64,000 nt of DNA from Platanthera guangdongensis (lineage: Eukaryota > Streptophyta > Magnoliopsida > Asparagales > Orchidaceae), in contig CM077149.1 of NCBI GenBank assembly GCA_039583875.1, forward strand, positions 25,557,194-25,621,193. The letters are read 5' to 3'. Under the pieces are notes generated by a model. It searched no databases and was not told where the DNA came from. It was given only the letters and a program-made list of their open reading frames with translations. Shown piece after piece: positions 32,820 through 46,000 of the stretch. Within the stretch, counting starts at the first letter, position 1. Every line of letters starts with the position of its first letter. The position numbers were made by a program, and so were the translations under genes.

Positions 32820-34473
32820 ACTACACAGTTTTATTTGACGTATTTTTAAGTTCATACATACATGTTGGTCTTTGTCAGAATGATTTGACATATAGATCAA
32901 GAGATGATGACAGGAGGACTCAAATTGATAGGCTGGAAATTCAGAAAAATTCCTAAGTCCAGAAGCGTTAAGTGAGGAAAGCTCACTCAATGTCATGCAG
33001 CTAATAGCGCTGAGAGAAGGATGGCAGTCAAATCCATGCAACTAATAACTCTGAGAGAAGGCTGACAGTCAACACATACATCTAATAACACTGAGAGAAG
33101 GTTGGGAGTCAAAGCTTATAGTATTGAAAAGGCAGAAATGTGGCCATGTCCATAGGCATTCAGTGAGCTCAACTCACTCAACTCCATATGACCAAAATCA
33201 TTGAGTCAGGACATTTTGTCAATGCAAAAGTACAGAAGCATTGAGTGAAGCTCATTCACTCAAAGGCAAATCAAAACGCTTTGAGTCTAGTCTTCCTATG
33301 AAGAAACAAGAATTCAGCTAAGTCCAGAATCATTAAGTGAAGTCAGTTCACTCAAAACACTCAACGCCAATCTTCAGCAAGAAGGCAAGACTGCAGAAAA
33401 TCAGGCTAAGTATAAATGCATTGAGTGAAGCTTATAGAGTCAACATTCTCAACGCTTTTAAGCATAAAGGATAGAATAATATGGCTAATACAAAACACAT
33501 TGTGTGAGGCATATACTCTCAACACCTAGCAGAGCTGAAGAAAATTCTAAGCCCAGAATTACTAAGTATTGCTTATCCATTTTTCATCGAGTTGAGCTCT
33601 GTGTTCGTCAAAAGGAGTTCAAAGTTCGTTAAACTCAGATTTCACTTTTTCACCTGGCTGAGCTCTGGGTTCGTCAAACTAAGTTCAGAATTCATCGAAC
33701 TCAGCTTTCACTTTGTCGTCAAGCTAAGCTCTAGGTTCGTCGAACGGATTTCAGAATTAGTCGAACTCAGCTTTCACTTTTTTCCCCAATCAAAGATTTG
33801 GGTTTGTCAAACGGAGTTCAGAATTCTTCAAACTAAGCTTTCATTTTCTTTCATCAAGCTAAGCTCTGAGTTCATCTAACTAAGTTCAGAATTCGTCGAC
33901 CTCAGGTTTCCCCTTCTAGTCGAGCTAAGCTCTGGGTTCGTCGAAATGAGTTTCTGAGTTCGTCGAACTGAGGATTTTTGATATGATGCTTGTTCTTGGT
34001 ATGTCCAGAATGATGTTGATGCCAACAAAGTCATCAAGTCAATGAATTTCAGATTCGTTATTTAAAGGCTGCAATTCGACATTAATATCACCGTCAGTCT
34101 ACAGTGAATCTCAATTTGAATAAGCTGAGGTTGTAACCACCGTTACTTGGACATGTTTCAATAATCCAGCAAATTGATGGAATTATAAATTGCAGCTGAG
34201 ATCGAGATTAAAAATGAATCAAGGAATTAATTCTAAAAAACGAGAAGCGAGAGTTCTTCTTCTTCATCCGCCATTGTTATAGAGCCAAGAACTTTAAATT
34301 GATAAATCTGAAGGGTTTCTGAGTTTGCGGGTGCAATCAACATCTAATACAACAAGTATAGAGGAAATATTTGAGGAAGACGAATCAGTCAAGTCAAGCC
34401 CTAGCTAAAGTTGATTCACGATCCAAGCCGACCCAAATCTAAAGATCATTCTCTGGATCATTGAAGAAGAAGA
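32820..34473 (+). repeat. TE-G 5' LTR, left part (start not resolved)
   Basis: Continues at 48085 once TE-S is removed. It contains about three 45-bp units ending CTGAGAGAAGG (32990-33110), GTGAAGCTCATTCAC-like inverted words (33150-33500) and about seven units of TTCGTCGAACTCAGCTTTCAC (33590-33970). These fill the place of the palindromic arrays in the other Sirevirus LTRs. The LTR start could not be fixed; a TGTTGG at about 32864 is one option. Confidence 0.55.
34469..34473. repeat. Target site duplication of TE-S, left copy (GAAGA)
   Basis: GAAGA before TGTTGGGTATTG; partner at 48080-48084. Confidence 0.92.
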
Positions 34474-36010
34474 TGTTGGGTATTGTATCCACAACGTACC
34501 TGATTTGAAGAAGCCCCTGGACAAGCTAAGGTATATAGACAATGTATTTGACAAAATATTTCAAGTTGTGTTTGCAGTTATTCCACGCTAAGTGCACACC
34601 AATGTCAGGGTGCAGTAGGTCAATATACACGGGTCTGCACGACGTAATCCCTCGTTGAGCAGATCAGTGTGTTGGCCTACGTGTACTCTCTCTATTGGAG
34701 TGTACTTAATTTCAAGTACAGGGCTGTGTTAAGGCAAGAGCGGACAAGGAGCAGGGATGGGTCAAGGAGCAGCTCTTGGATGGAAAGATGAAAAATCATC
34801 CAAGTAAGAATCGACGAGAATCACTAGCTGATTCTCGCCGGCTAAATCAGCGTGCAATCAAGGCAAATTCGACGAGAATACCTTTGTGATTCTCGACGAA
34901 TCGTCGAGAATCCCTTTGTGATTCTCGACGAATCGTCGAGAATCCCTTTGTGAATCTCGCCGAATCGTCGAGAATCACCCTTGATTCTCGACGATTCGAC
35001 GAGAATCACAGGTGATTCTCGCCGATTTTGACTTGTGCATTTTTCTGGAACTCCCTGAACAGGATTCTGCCGCTGGCACTAGTTTGAACCGGATTTCGGG
35101 TTTCTACTTGTGGGACCCACAACTGTCATATTGAAAGTGTCTACAGTATATATACGGGTATTTTTTGAACAGTAGGAAGACACACAGAAAGAAGCCGAGC
35201 CTATCTTAACCTAAAATCGCGAGTTCTGCTCCGCCGCCGCCGTCGCCGCTCGCGCTAGTTGGTCGCCGCTGTTGATCGCGATTCTTCCGGATCCTCCGGC
35301 GACAGAAGCTTAGCCAAGCTTAGAGTCTCACGCGTCTATCCAGAGATCCCTTGTCTCTCGATTTGTTGATCGGGAAAAACTTCCCCATCCGAATAGACCG
35401 AGACGACCGATCCTCGTGTGACCGTTGGTAGACCTAGCTAGCTTCGTTACGAAGTTTGGATCTCCAAAGAACAGCAGCTGCACATCGTTGTCGCCGCCGA
35501 TCCCGTGAACCTAGCCGCCGCCCATCTTGCCGCCGCCGGTTCCGGGGAGATTCTCTCCAAGAGAGATCTAGGGTTGTGGACTCTTGTGGACTTCAAGAAC
35601 ACGTCGTCAATGAAGAGGGACACCGTAGTCTCCATACGTAGTTTGTATTTCTTGTACATTCTATTTTATTTTTGTTGTAAAGGAACGTTGGTTCCTAGTT
35701 GTAAGGGTTGGGTGCAACCCGGTTTGTGGGTGTGTTGACTCCTACGTGTGGAAGGGTTCCTTCCGATAGTGAAAGGATTGGATTTCAATCCTGTTGGAGA
35801 AGTGACCGAGTCGTCCCTGGTTGGGAGATAGGTCGAAGGGGGAAAGTGGATGTACCCAAATCGGGGAACCACTATAAATAGCTTGTGTACTCTGTTGTGC
35901 TGTGTTGTTTTATTTTCGTGTGCAGGTACAATTTAAATTCCGCAAAAACGCTCCACGTCACCTATCCCCCCCCCCATAGGTGAAGATAGTTGACACTAGG
36001 TGGACTTTCA
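34474..36010 (+). repeat. TE-S 5' LTR
   Basis: 1537 bp, TGTTGGGTATTG...TGGACTTTCA. Array at about 34810-35030 (AGAATC...GATTCTCGACGA palindromes), TATATATA at 35147-35154, conserved hairpin at 35845-35873. Confidence 0.95.
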
Positions 36011-36012
36011 AG

Positions 36013-36023
36013 TGGTATCAGAG
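36013..36023 (+). promoter_or_regulatory. TE-S primer binding site (tRNA-iMet)
   Basis: TGGTATCAGAG, two bases after the LTR. Confidence 0.92.
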
Positions 36024-36100
36024 GGAGGTTGCTCATCAAAAAGGTTAACACCTAGAGTTGAATCCTGCCGCTAGTGTCAAGAAGAAGGCAAACATCTACT

Positions 36101-37951
36101 ATGGACGGGCTCAAGTTCACTGGCAAGATCCCCGTGTGCACCAGGCTCAACTTTCCTATCTGGAAGGAAAGGATCAGATTCTACATGGAGGCAGTTGAAC
36201 CCAGACTCTTCATGATCGTGGAGGAGGGACCTTATGTCCCCACTAAGGTCTCCACCATTGATCCTATCAAGAAAGTGCCGAAGAAACTTTCTGAAATGGA
36301 CAAGGACGAGATGGTGCTAGTGGGACTTGACAAGAAGGCGCAGAACATTCTGGTCAGCGCAGTTGATGACTCAATGATGCAGAACTTCTGCAACTGCAGG
36401 ACAGCACAGGAGATCTGGCATTGCCTGATCATCCTAATTGAGGGGACTGATGAAGTGAGGGATGATCGGAGATCCCTCCTGAACTAGAAATATGAGGCCT
36501 TCAGAAAAGGGCCTAAGGAAGAGATCGGAGTCACCTACGAGAACTTCCTCAAGATTGTCAACGCCCTCAAAGGATACGGAAGAGTGTTCACTAATGGTGA
36601 ACTCAATGATAAATTCCTTAGGTCCCTTACTAAGGAATGGGACACAAAGATCTGCGCCATCCGAGAGTTTGGCAGACTAGCTGAAACAGACCCGCAAATT
36701 CTGTTTGGGAAGCTCATGTCCTATGAGCTTCAACTGAACACCTGGAAAGCAGAAGAATAAGCAGAGAAGGCTGCAGCCAAAGAAAAGACTGTGGCTCTAA
36801 AAGCCAGTCAATCCAGAAAAGGCAAGGGTGCGGTTTCATACCATGCCAGGAATAAGGATGAGGAGGAGGACTCCGAGCCATGCTCCTCCAGCTCAGAGCC
36901 ATCGGAGGAGGATTTCTCCCTCATCACCCGAGAGTTCAAGAAGTTCCTCAAGATGAGGAATCAAAGAAAGAAAGATGGCTCCTCCTCCAGGCATCAGAAG
37001 AAAAATTATTCTTCTGACAGGTATGCTTCTAAACCGAACAAACATCGCTCCTCTAACACTATTTGCTTTGGATGCAATAAGCCAGGACACGTCGTGGCCG
37101 ACTGCAATCAAGGCAAGAGAGAAAAAGGGAAAGGAGAGGAGCACAAATCCTCTAGAGATAATAAGAAAGAGCGGAGCTACATCGCCAAAAGGCCAACGAC
37201 ATTGAGTGAGTCTGATTCTTCAGACTCCAGTGATGATGAGGAAGCCTACTTCGGGCTGGTGGGTCGCTCCGACTCAGAAGGAGAATGTCCCCCATTTACT
37301 GGGAAGGTAAAAGCTCACACCCCTCTCTCCGACTCTGACTCTGATCCTGAGTCTCAGGATGATGAACCTGAGGATAGCTTTTCGGCCCGTGAAGCTGAGC
37401 TCCTCGAGAAGTATGAGCTTCTGCTCAACACTTTCGAGGAGTGCCGTAAGAGATTGAAGGCTGAGAAAAAGGAAGTAAAATTCCTTAAGGGTGAGTGTGT
37501 TTCCCTAAGGGAAGAGGTCACTAGTTTGATTTCTCTCCGACAGGAGCACCTTGACCGGACTTCAAAGCACTCAGAGTCTCTTAAGCTCCTTGATCTTAAG
37601 CAGGAGGAAGTCGACAAGTTGGAAGAACAACTTGCGGCAGAAAGGAAGATCGTCAAGAGCTTCTCTATGCCAAAAACTGTTCTTCCAGTAGTTGATACCT
37701 TCTCTGCTCAGGCCAAAGGAGCTGGCTTGGGGCATGTAGGGGCATCTGGTTCCTCATCCAGGAGAAACAGGAACCAGAGGAAGAATAAGGCCGCCAAGAA
37801 GGTCTCTGCTGATGAAAAGGGAAAGGCTCTGCTTAGTCCTGTTGCGTTCAGAAAGCCTGGCTTTCCTTACAACCAACATGACTTTGAATCAACATTTGGC
37901 CATCATTTCCGGCCCTCGGTTGCAAAGCCAAAGAGCCGATTTGACGGTTAG
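36101..37951 (+). pseudogene. TE-S Gag
   Basis: One frame from ATG 36101 with TAG 36485-36487 and TAA 36758-36760. The N-terminus matches the UBN2-type copia Gag domain (FPIWKERIRFYMEAVEP, AQEIWHCLI). The zinc knuckle CFGCNKPGHVVADC is coded near 37066-37107. A Ser/Asp-rich part, a Lys/Glu coiled coil (about 37380-37650) and a basic tail follow. A second knuckle (CWCCGKVSHFAVYC) lies out of frame near 38200. Long two-knuckle Gags are typical of Sireviruses. Confidence 0.88.
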
Positions 37952-38362
37952 ACCTTTCCCCGGAACTTCGGTGAGAGTGCCTTCAAGGCATCTTATGAGG
38001 AAATCCACATGGGAAAATATTGTCAATTCTCTAGCGGCCATAATGGAAAATAGGCACCAAAAGTCAAGCCTGTTATACAGAAGGTGAAGAAGTCTTGTGA
38101 CTGCAATCACTGTGAGGCCCCCACCTCCAGATCCAAAGCCCCGGATGTACCCACCGTTCCCACGGTAAGGCAGGAGCCTAGGAGAGGTACAACAGATTTG
38201 ACTGTTGGTGCTGTGGCAAAGTCAGTCACTTTGCCGTGTATTGTTGGTTTAATCCAAGGTATCACGAGACTCCCTATGTTAGCAATGCGAGGCCGACCAC
38301 TCGTAGGGTTAACCAACCGAGTGGGAGTATGCTAACCAGGAATCTAGGACCCAAGTTCGATT

Positions 38363-41300
38363 GTGTTCCTAAGGGAAATTAATTTTGTTTTGCAGGAATG
38401 TCCAAAGGCCACCAAAACGCCAATCTGGTACTTGGACAGTGGATGCTCCCGGCACATGACCGGGACAAGAAGCCTGCTGCGTGATTACACTCTAGTCGAG
38501 AATGGACCCAAAGTCATCTTTGGAGGGTCAGATCGAGGAGTCACCAGAGGTTACGGTATGATTTCCAACGGCATAATCTCTATCACCAACGTGGCTTATG
38601 TTGAATGGTTAAACCATAACCTGATCAGTGTAAGTCAGTTATGTGACAAAGGTTATGACGTTAAGTTCTGCAAGGATAAATGTCTGATAATTTCACGTAT
38701 CTCTTCTGAGACGGTATTATCAGGCATTAGGAGCAGAAATATCTTCTGCTTAGATTTTCTCAGTTTAGATTCATCTACCCCCGTATGCCTTGTGGCAACA
38801 GGCAGTGCATCTCTTTGTGAACAATGACACAAGAGATTGGCACATATTAATTTCAAAACAATTAGTATGCTGTTTTCTAAAAACTTAGTAAGGGATGCTC
38901 CCGTTATCAAGTGCATCAAAGATAGCCCCTGTCCTGCATGCCAGATGGGAAAACAGACTCGGGCTACCTTTAAGAGCATTGCAGACTAAGACTCTTCCCG
39001 ATGTCTTTAACTTCTACATATGGACCTGTTTGGTCCAATGCAAGTTCATAACTTGGGAGGCAAGTCCTATACGCTAGTGATAGTTGATGATCATTCTCGG
39101 TTTACATGGGTGTTCTTCTTAAAACGAAAGTCGGATACGTTTGACATCTTTACTAGTTTTGTCAAGCAGGTTCAAAACGAATTTAACTGCCCAGTGGTCA
39201 AAATCAGAAGTGACCATGGAACAGAATTCGAATCTGGTGCTATGACAGAGTTCTGTGAAGAACAAGGTATCTTTCATGAGTTTTCCTCCCCGCGCACTCC
39301 TCAGCAAAATAGAGTTGTGGAGAGGAGAAATAGAACTCTCATTGAAGCCTGCACGACAATGTTGAAAGACGCTTCTCTCCCAGAATACTTCTAGGCAGAG
39401 GCTGTCAACACAGCTTGTCATGTACAAAACCGAGCATTGATCAACAAGCATCATCGTAAGATGCCTTACGAGCTACTGAAAGGCAGGAAACCAACCATGT
39501 CCTACTTGAGGATCTTTGGTTGCAGATGATATGTACTGAATAATGGGAAGTACCCGCGTACTAAATTTGGTGAAAAATGCTTCGAAGGTATATTCATGGG
39601 CTATAGTTCCCACAGTCGGGCATATAGGGTCTTCAATAAGAAAACCCTAGTGGTAGAAGAATCAATTAATGTTGTATTTGATGAAGAAAGTTTGCTTAAC
39701 AGCAATTCTTCCAGTGGAATTCTTGAAGATGCAGGTGCACGACTTTAACAGCTGGATCTCAATGAGACCGCTAAAGATGAAACTCCTAAGTACGTCAAAG
39801 TTTCCACGTCCATGTCATCTGGGAATGTTGAAGATCAAAATGGAACAAATCTCTTAGAAAAAGGAGAAGCCCAAGAAGTTGTCGAAGCTCCAGACGCCAG
39901 ACTTCTAGAGCTCTGGCACGTGAGGGATCATCCTAGAGATCAGATCATCGGAGATCCTCGTGTCGGTGTCAGAACTCGAAGAGGTACTATTAACGAAGTT
40001 TTGCATCTTAGCTTTCTCTCACAGATTGAGCCAAAGAAGTTCGACGAGGCGAACAAAGACACGGCATGGATTTTGGCCATGCAAGATGAACTACATCAAT
40101 TCGAACGATGCAACGTTTGGACACTGGTTCCCAGACCACACAAGCAGAATGTGATTGGCACCAAGTGGATCTTCAGAAACAAACTGGATGAACCTGGTGT
40201 CATCATAAAGAACAAGGCCAGGCTGGTGGCTCAAGGTTACAGACAGGAGGAGGGGATTGACTTCGACCAGATCTTTGCACCGGTAGCCAGGCTCGAGGCA
40301 ATCAGATTGTTCCTGGCGTATGCTTCGCACAAAGGATTCACAGTTTATCAAATGGATGTGAAATCAGCATTCTTGAACGGAGATCTGAAAGAGGAAGTAT
40401 ACGTCGCTCAACCCCCAGGTTTTGTCAATCCTACTTATCCCAATCATGTTTATTTTCTTAATAAAGCTTTATATGGTTTAAAACAAGCTCCACGAGCTTG
40501 GTATGAGACTTTATCTAGTTTTCTTCTTGAGAACAAGTTCTCTAGAGGTAAAATAGATAAGACATTGTTTCTCAGGGAAGTCAAAGGCAAGATTTTGCTG
40601 GTGCAAATCTATGTCGATGACATTATATTCGGCTCAACGGACAACAATCACTGCAAAAATTTTTCTAAACTTATGCAAGGAAAGTTTGAAATGAGCAGTA
40701 TGGGAGAGATCAAGTATTTCTTGGGACTTCAGGTGAAACAGTCTGAGGATGGAATCTTCATCTCTCAGACGAAGTTCACAAATGAACTCCTTAAGAAATT
40801 CGGTATGGAGAATGCAACCTCTATGAGTACTCCAATGGGATCCACTATGTCTCTGGATAAGGATGAGAAAGGTAAACCTTTCGATGAAACCAAATACAGA
40901 AGCATCATTGGATCCCTGCTCTACCTCACTGCCAGTAGACCGGATATCATGTTCTCCACATGTGTCTGTGCCAGATATCAGGTGAACACTAAGGAATCTC
41001 ACTATGTCGCTGCAAAGAGAATTCTAAGATACCTTAAAGGTACTCCCAATCTTGGCTTGTGGTACCCGAGAAACAATGATGTCGAGCTAATAGGTCATTT
41101 CAGATGCTGATTTTGCAGGAAGTAGGGATGACAGGAAAAGCACTTCCGGGACGTGTCAATTCCTCGGAAGAAGGCTTATCTCTTGGAACAGCAAGAAGCA
41201 GAATTGTGTAGCTACCTCCACAGCAGAGTCTGAGTACATCTCGACTGGCAGTTGTTGCGCACAACTCCTATGGATCAGAAACCAGTTAGCCGACTACGAC

Positions 41301-41558
41301 CTTCAGTTCAAGGAAGTGTCGATGTACTGCGACTCCTCCAGTGCTATTGCGATTGCCAACAATCCAGTATCGCAAAGCAGAACGAAGCATATTGAAGTGC
41401 GCTACCACTTCATTCGGGAGCACGTGGAGAACAAGGACATCTCTCTCTGTTATGTCCCCACGGACAAGCAGATTGCAGATATATTCACAAAGCCCTTAGA
41501 CGAAGTCAAGTTCAGTCTTTTAAAAACTGAATTGGGAATGCTCAACTATGAGGAATGA
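38363..41558 (+). pseudogene. TE-S Pol (PR-INT-RT-RNaseH)
   Basis: Protease WYLDSGCSRHMTG. HKRLAHINF and CPACQMGK form the integrase zinc region. The integrase core is GPMQVHNLGG to VVERRNRTL (39020-39394). RT at 39812-41110 is uninterrupted with YVDDIIFGS, and RNase H ends near 41558 (KQIADIFTKPL). Apart from nonsense codons (38825, about 38987, about 39008, 39392, about 39527, about 39746) the frame holds until a one-base shift at about 41095. Two of the stops replace tryptophan codons (expected WH and W in the zinc and core regions). Confidence 0.9.
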
Positions 41559-41591
41559 AGACTACAGAAGCTCCAAGCTCGTACAAGAACT

Positions 41592-41860
41592 GAGGGGGAG
41601 CAAGGGACTCAAGTGTAAGCACAGATGCAAGAACTGAGGGGGAGCAAGGGGTCAAATTCTACAGACCCAGATTTGCAGAAGCCAAAAAGGGGGAGATTAC
41701 CCTCTCGGCTAAGGCTAAGGTGGATCCAAAGTTTGCTCGTACGAAATTGGTATCGGTATTGAATACCTCACTTAACTCAATCACAAATTTATGATTTTCA
41801 TTCCCATATACTCTATTCACCTTAGCTTGTAGGGTTTAGGCTTCTTCATATAGGGGGAGA
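41592..41860 (+). promoter_or_regulatory. TE-S cluster of four polypurine tracts
   Basis: GAGGGGGAGCAAGGG near 41592 and again near 41636, AAAAAGGGGGAGA near 41684, and AGGGGGAGA at 41852-41860, one base before the LTR. Repeated PPTs are a Sirevirus hallmark. Confidence 0.85.
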
Positions 41861-41861
41861 T

Positions 41862-41949
41862 TGTTGGGTATTGTATCCACAACGTACCTGATTTGAAGAA
41901 GCCCCTGGACAAGCTAAGGTAAATAGACAATGTATTTGACAAAATATTT
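41862..41949 (+). repeat. TE-S 3' LTR, first part
   Basis: First 88 bp of the LTR, ending in TATTT where TE-P entered. It resumes at 46664. Confidence 0.93.
41945..41949. repeat. Target site duplication of TE-P, left copy (TATTT)
   Basis: Matches 46659-46663. Confidence 0.93.
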
Positions 41950-42312
41950 TGTTGAAGTTGGTGACCGGGCGGTCTGTCTTGGCGGGTTGATGACCGCGCG
42001 GTCTGGCGGTTTAACTCACCGGCTTGTAAACCGGGCGGTCTAGCGATCTTCACAGACGACCTCTCTGCTTCTCTTGTTGTAGCCGTGCGGTTAGCCCTTC
42101 TGTCTAACCGCGCGGCTTGTGCGGTTTACTTTGTATAGTCCGCTTAGCTTGTAAATTTTTAGTCCCACATCTCTTATTTGTATTCTCTCATCTCTCCTCC
42201 ATTCTATATAAGGGAGGGCATACCTTTGTAATAGTTACCTTTTTTGGATAATAAAATTTCAATTATTCAAAAGTTTATCCGCTTGTTCTCTCTTTTTTGC
42301 TACTTTCTAACA
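41950..42312 (+). repeat. TE-P 5' LTR
   Basis: 363 bp, TGTTGAAGTTGG...CTTTCTAACA. GACCGGGCGGTCT and CCGCGCGGCTTG words (41965-42130) precede TATATAAGG at 42205-42213. Confidence 0.95.
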
Positions 42313-43072
42313 TGGTATCAGAGGACACGGTCATTTTCTCCTGATTCTGTGCGCTCTCTGTTGTTCGCGGCTTGTTTTCCGCTTTCTGCGACCTGTCTCG
42401 CGGCTTGCCTTCTCTTCTGTCCGCTACCCTGTTCGCGCGTCTTGTTTCTGTCTGCTGCCCTGTTCGTGCGGCTTGCTTCTTCTTGGTTCTCTTCTCCTAC
42501 TGCTATTCGTCGCAGCGACCTGTTTCCTTGTCGCCGCGCTCCTTGCTCTTTCTTGCCTCTCCGACTTCCTAGTCTTTGCGGCTTGTCTCTACCCGCTGCG
42601 GACTTCTTCTCCCTGTCCGCTTCTGCTTTCCCCTTATCCGCTTGTCCCTATACTCGCGGTTTGCTGCTGTGATCTGCCTGACCGTGCGGGTTGTTCCTTT
42701 CTCACCCGCATCTAGGTCGCGGTCACCTGCTCTTCTCCTCTCTTCTGTTCGCTCGGCCTTTTCAGTTGCGCGACCTCTTCCCCGCTGTGCCTTTGCCCTC
42801 TTGCTCGCCGCTACTGTTCGCGCTCTACTTGTGGTTGCCTTCTACCCGCTCCTGCTTGCTAGTCGCGCCGGCCTCATCTTTTGCCGTGCGACCTGTTCTC
42901 CACTATTCGCCCGAATTTTTCAAGCCGTGCGACTTCTTTCCCTCTGCTTTGCTCTGCTTCTTGGTAGCGGCCTTCCTAGCCGCCCGACCTGTTTTCTGTT
43001 CGCCCGGCTTGGTGCTCTTTTCTCTTCTCGCGGCTTGTTCTTATCGTCGCGGCTTGCTCCTCTCTTGCTTCC
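42313..43072 (+). other. TE-P leader: C/T-rich tract in place of gag
   Basis: Starts with the PBS. The plus strand is almost depleted of A, and all three forward frames stay open for long stretches as a result. GCGGCTTG, CGCGACCTG and GCCCGACCTG words recur, echoing the CGCGGCTTG of the LTR. No Gag motif in any frame. Confidence 0.7.
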
Positions 43073-46000
43073 ATGGCTTTCCCCTCCTCCAGCCTGTCCG
43101 CCTCCGTGGTCACCTCTTCTGGTAGTGCTCATGTTGTTACTCGCGGAAGATGGCTAATCGACTCTGGTGCAACCAATCATATGACAGGCAATCCTCAATG
43201 TTTCTCTCTTCTTGACACACATGCTCAGTTGCCCCCGGTCATTATTGCTGATGGATCTCCCTCCCCGGTCCATGGGACGAGCATGGTTCAAGTCACTCCG
43301 TCTCTCTGCCTGGCTGATACCCTCTATATGCCCAAGTTTCCGTGCAATTTATTATCGGTTACTTCTTTATGCAAGCAACTACGGTGTTCTGTCATATTCA
43401 CCCCTAGCTCTTGTGTTTTTCAGGATCCGGACTCCCAACGGACGATTGCTACCGGGACTGAGAGTGGTGGCCTCTACTTCCTCGACAACGTTTCTGCTCT
43501 ATCCGCCTTCTCCTCCTCCTCAACAGATCTTCTCCAATGGCATCTTCGCCTTGGACATGCTCCTCCCCGAATTCTCCGCCAGCTCCTGCCGCACCTCCCT
43601 CCTCATCATCCTCCTCTAAACTGTGATGCATGTCAACTTGGCAAACATCACCGCTCATCCTTCCCCCCAACGCAAAGTCGGGGCTCTTCCCGTCCATTCG
43701 ACATCGTTCACTCTGACATATGGGGTCCCGCTCCTAACCTCACCATCGGTCGGGGTAGTTCCTATTTTGTCACCTTCTTTGATGATTTCTCTCGATGTAC
43801 GTGGGTATATCTTCTCAAAGATCGCTCCGAGCTGTTCTCTGTTTGGACCTCCTTTTATTCTATGGTTAAGACTCAGTTTGATACGTCTATTAAACTCCTT
43901 CGTTCAGACAATGCTAAGGAGTATCTTAGCCACGACTTCTCCTCCTTTTGTATTCACCATGGTGTTCTTCGTCAAACAAGTTGTGTCTACACCTCACAAC
44001 AAAATGGGGTGGCGGAACGCAAAAACCATCACCTCCTTGATGTCGCTCGCACTATGATGACTCAAATGCATGTTCCTCGCTCCTATTGGGGCTATGCTGT
44101 CCTCCTCTCCTGCTATCTCATCAATCGCCTTCCCTCCACAGTTCTCCACGGTGCTACCCCCTTCTCCATTCTTTATCCGGACAAGGATCCCTTTCCTCTT
44201 CCTCTGCACAACTTTGGGTGCACCGCTTTTGTGCACTCTCCCGCTGCCACCCGTGATAAACTCTCACCACGTTCCACCAAATGTGTCTTTCTAGGCTACT
44301 CTCCCACTCAGAAAGGATATTGCTGCTTTGACCCTGTTACCCGCAAGCAATTTGTCTCTGCGGATGTCACCGTCTTTGCCAATGCCTCTTACTTCTCTCC
44401 CGCTTCCTCTTCTACTCCTCCTGATCCTACTTCTCATACCAACCTATCCATTCCCTCTGCTCCCACTGATGTTCCGCCCTCTCCACCCACTCCACCATCT
44501 TCCCCATCCTCATCATCTCCACCCTCTACTCCGCTTTCTCCCTCCACTCCGCTGCCATCTCTCTCTACTCCCGGGCCAGCTCTCTCCACCACGGATACTC
44601 CGGATACTGAGGCACCTGCTGACCTGGATCTCCCGATTGCTATTCGCAAAGGGGTTCGGGCCTGTACCCAACACCCGCTTACTGCAGTTGTTTCCTACGA
44701 TAGTCTTACCCCTGCTCGCAGAGCTTTTGCACTGGCTATCTCGGCCACTGCCACCCCTCGTTCCTATCAGGAGGCCCTTGTTATTCCCCACTGGAAGCTG
44801 GCCATGGATGAGGAAATGGCGACCCTCACGGAGCGGGGCACATGGACTCTTGTTCCTCCTCCCTTCGGTACTGATGTTGTTGGCTGTCGCTGGGTCTTTG
44901 TGGTCAAATTTAGCCCAGACGGCACTGTGGATCGGTATAAGGCTCGCCTTGTTGCTAAGGGCTTTACTCAGACCTATGGGGTTGATTACTTTGACACCTT
45001 CTCCCCTGTGGCTCGTCTCAGCACTATCCGGGTCCTTCTCTCTGTGGCCGTCAATCGGGATTGGCCGATTTCTCAGCTGGACGTCAAGAATGCCTTCCTT
45101 TATGGTGATCTTCACGAGGCCGTTTACATGGAGCAACCTCCTGGGTATGTTGCTCAGGGGGAGACACGAGTATGCCGGTTGCAAAAGGCAATTTATGGCC
45201 TCAAGCAGAGTCCTCGAGCTTGGTTTGACAAGTTCAGCGGCATTGTGGCGGCTGTTGGTTTTGTGCGAAGCTCTGCTGATCACTCTCTCTTTATTCGCAA
45301 AACTCCTTCTGGGCTGGTTGTTCTTGCTGTGTACGTCGATGATATTATTCTCACTGGCGATGACCAGGAAGGGGTAGCCCTGACAAAGCGACATCTTCGC
45401 CAACATCTGATCAATAAAGATATGGGCTCTCCAAAGTACTTTCTGGGGATCGAACTCTCTCGGAAGACCGACTCCTTAGTTCTCTCTCAGCGTAAGTATG
45501 CCCTTGATCTTTTAAAAGAGGCAGGATTAACTGGAGCAAAACCTGCCCGATGCCCCATGGCTACTGGGGAGGACAAAACCTGGACAGATGATTCGCCTCC
45601 TCTTTCAGATAGTTCGCGGTACAGGCGTCTGGTTGGTAAGCTCATATATCTCACAGTGACCAGACCCGACATTTCCTATGCTGTGGGCAAGGTGAGTCAA
45701 TTCATGCAAGCGCCTAGGGAGTGTCATCTACAGTCCGCCTTGCGGATCTTGGAGTATGTCAAAGCAGCGCCTGGGAAAGGATTACTTTTTCAGAAGAATG
45801 GTCATCTGAGGATTGAAGCCTACTCAGATGCAAGTTATGCTGATGACAAAGGGGATCGCAAGTCAACCTCAGGTTTTTGCACCTTTGTTGGGGGAAATCT
45901 GGTGAGCTGGAAGAGCAAGAAGCAGTCTGTTTTCTCCAGGTCCAGTGCAGAAGCTGAGTATCGCAGTATGGCGTCAATCACTTGTGAGTTGAAATGGTTG

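Noticed and set aside
32700..34473. Centromere-type satellite, suggested by repeats at 32990-33970
   Set aside because: Units are few, heterogeneous and confined to the LTR of TE-G.
42244..43157. Cys/Leu-rich frames in the TE-P leader as a signal-peptide or Gag protein
   Set aside because: Three overlapping frames are open together because the tract is C/T-rich; no domain and no codon signal.
43212..45406. Several long alternative frames inside the TE-P pol region (for example 44328-45377 plus, 44513-45406 minus)
   Set aside because: Shadows of the intact 1071-codon Pol.
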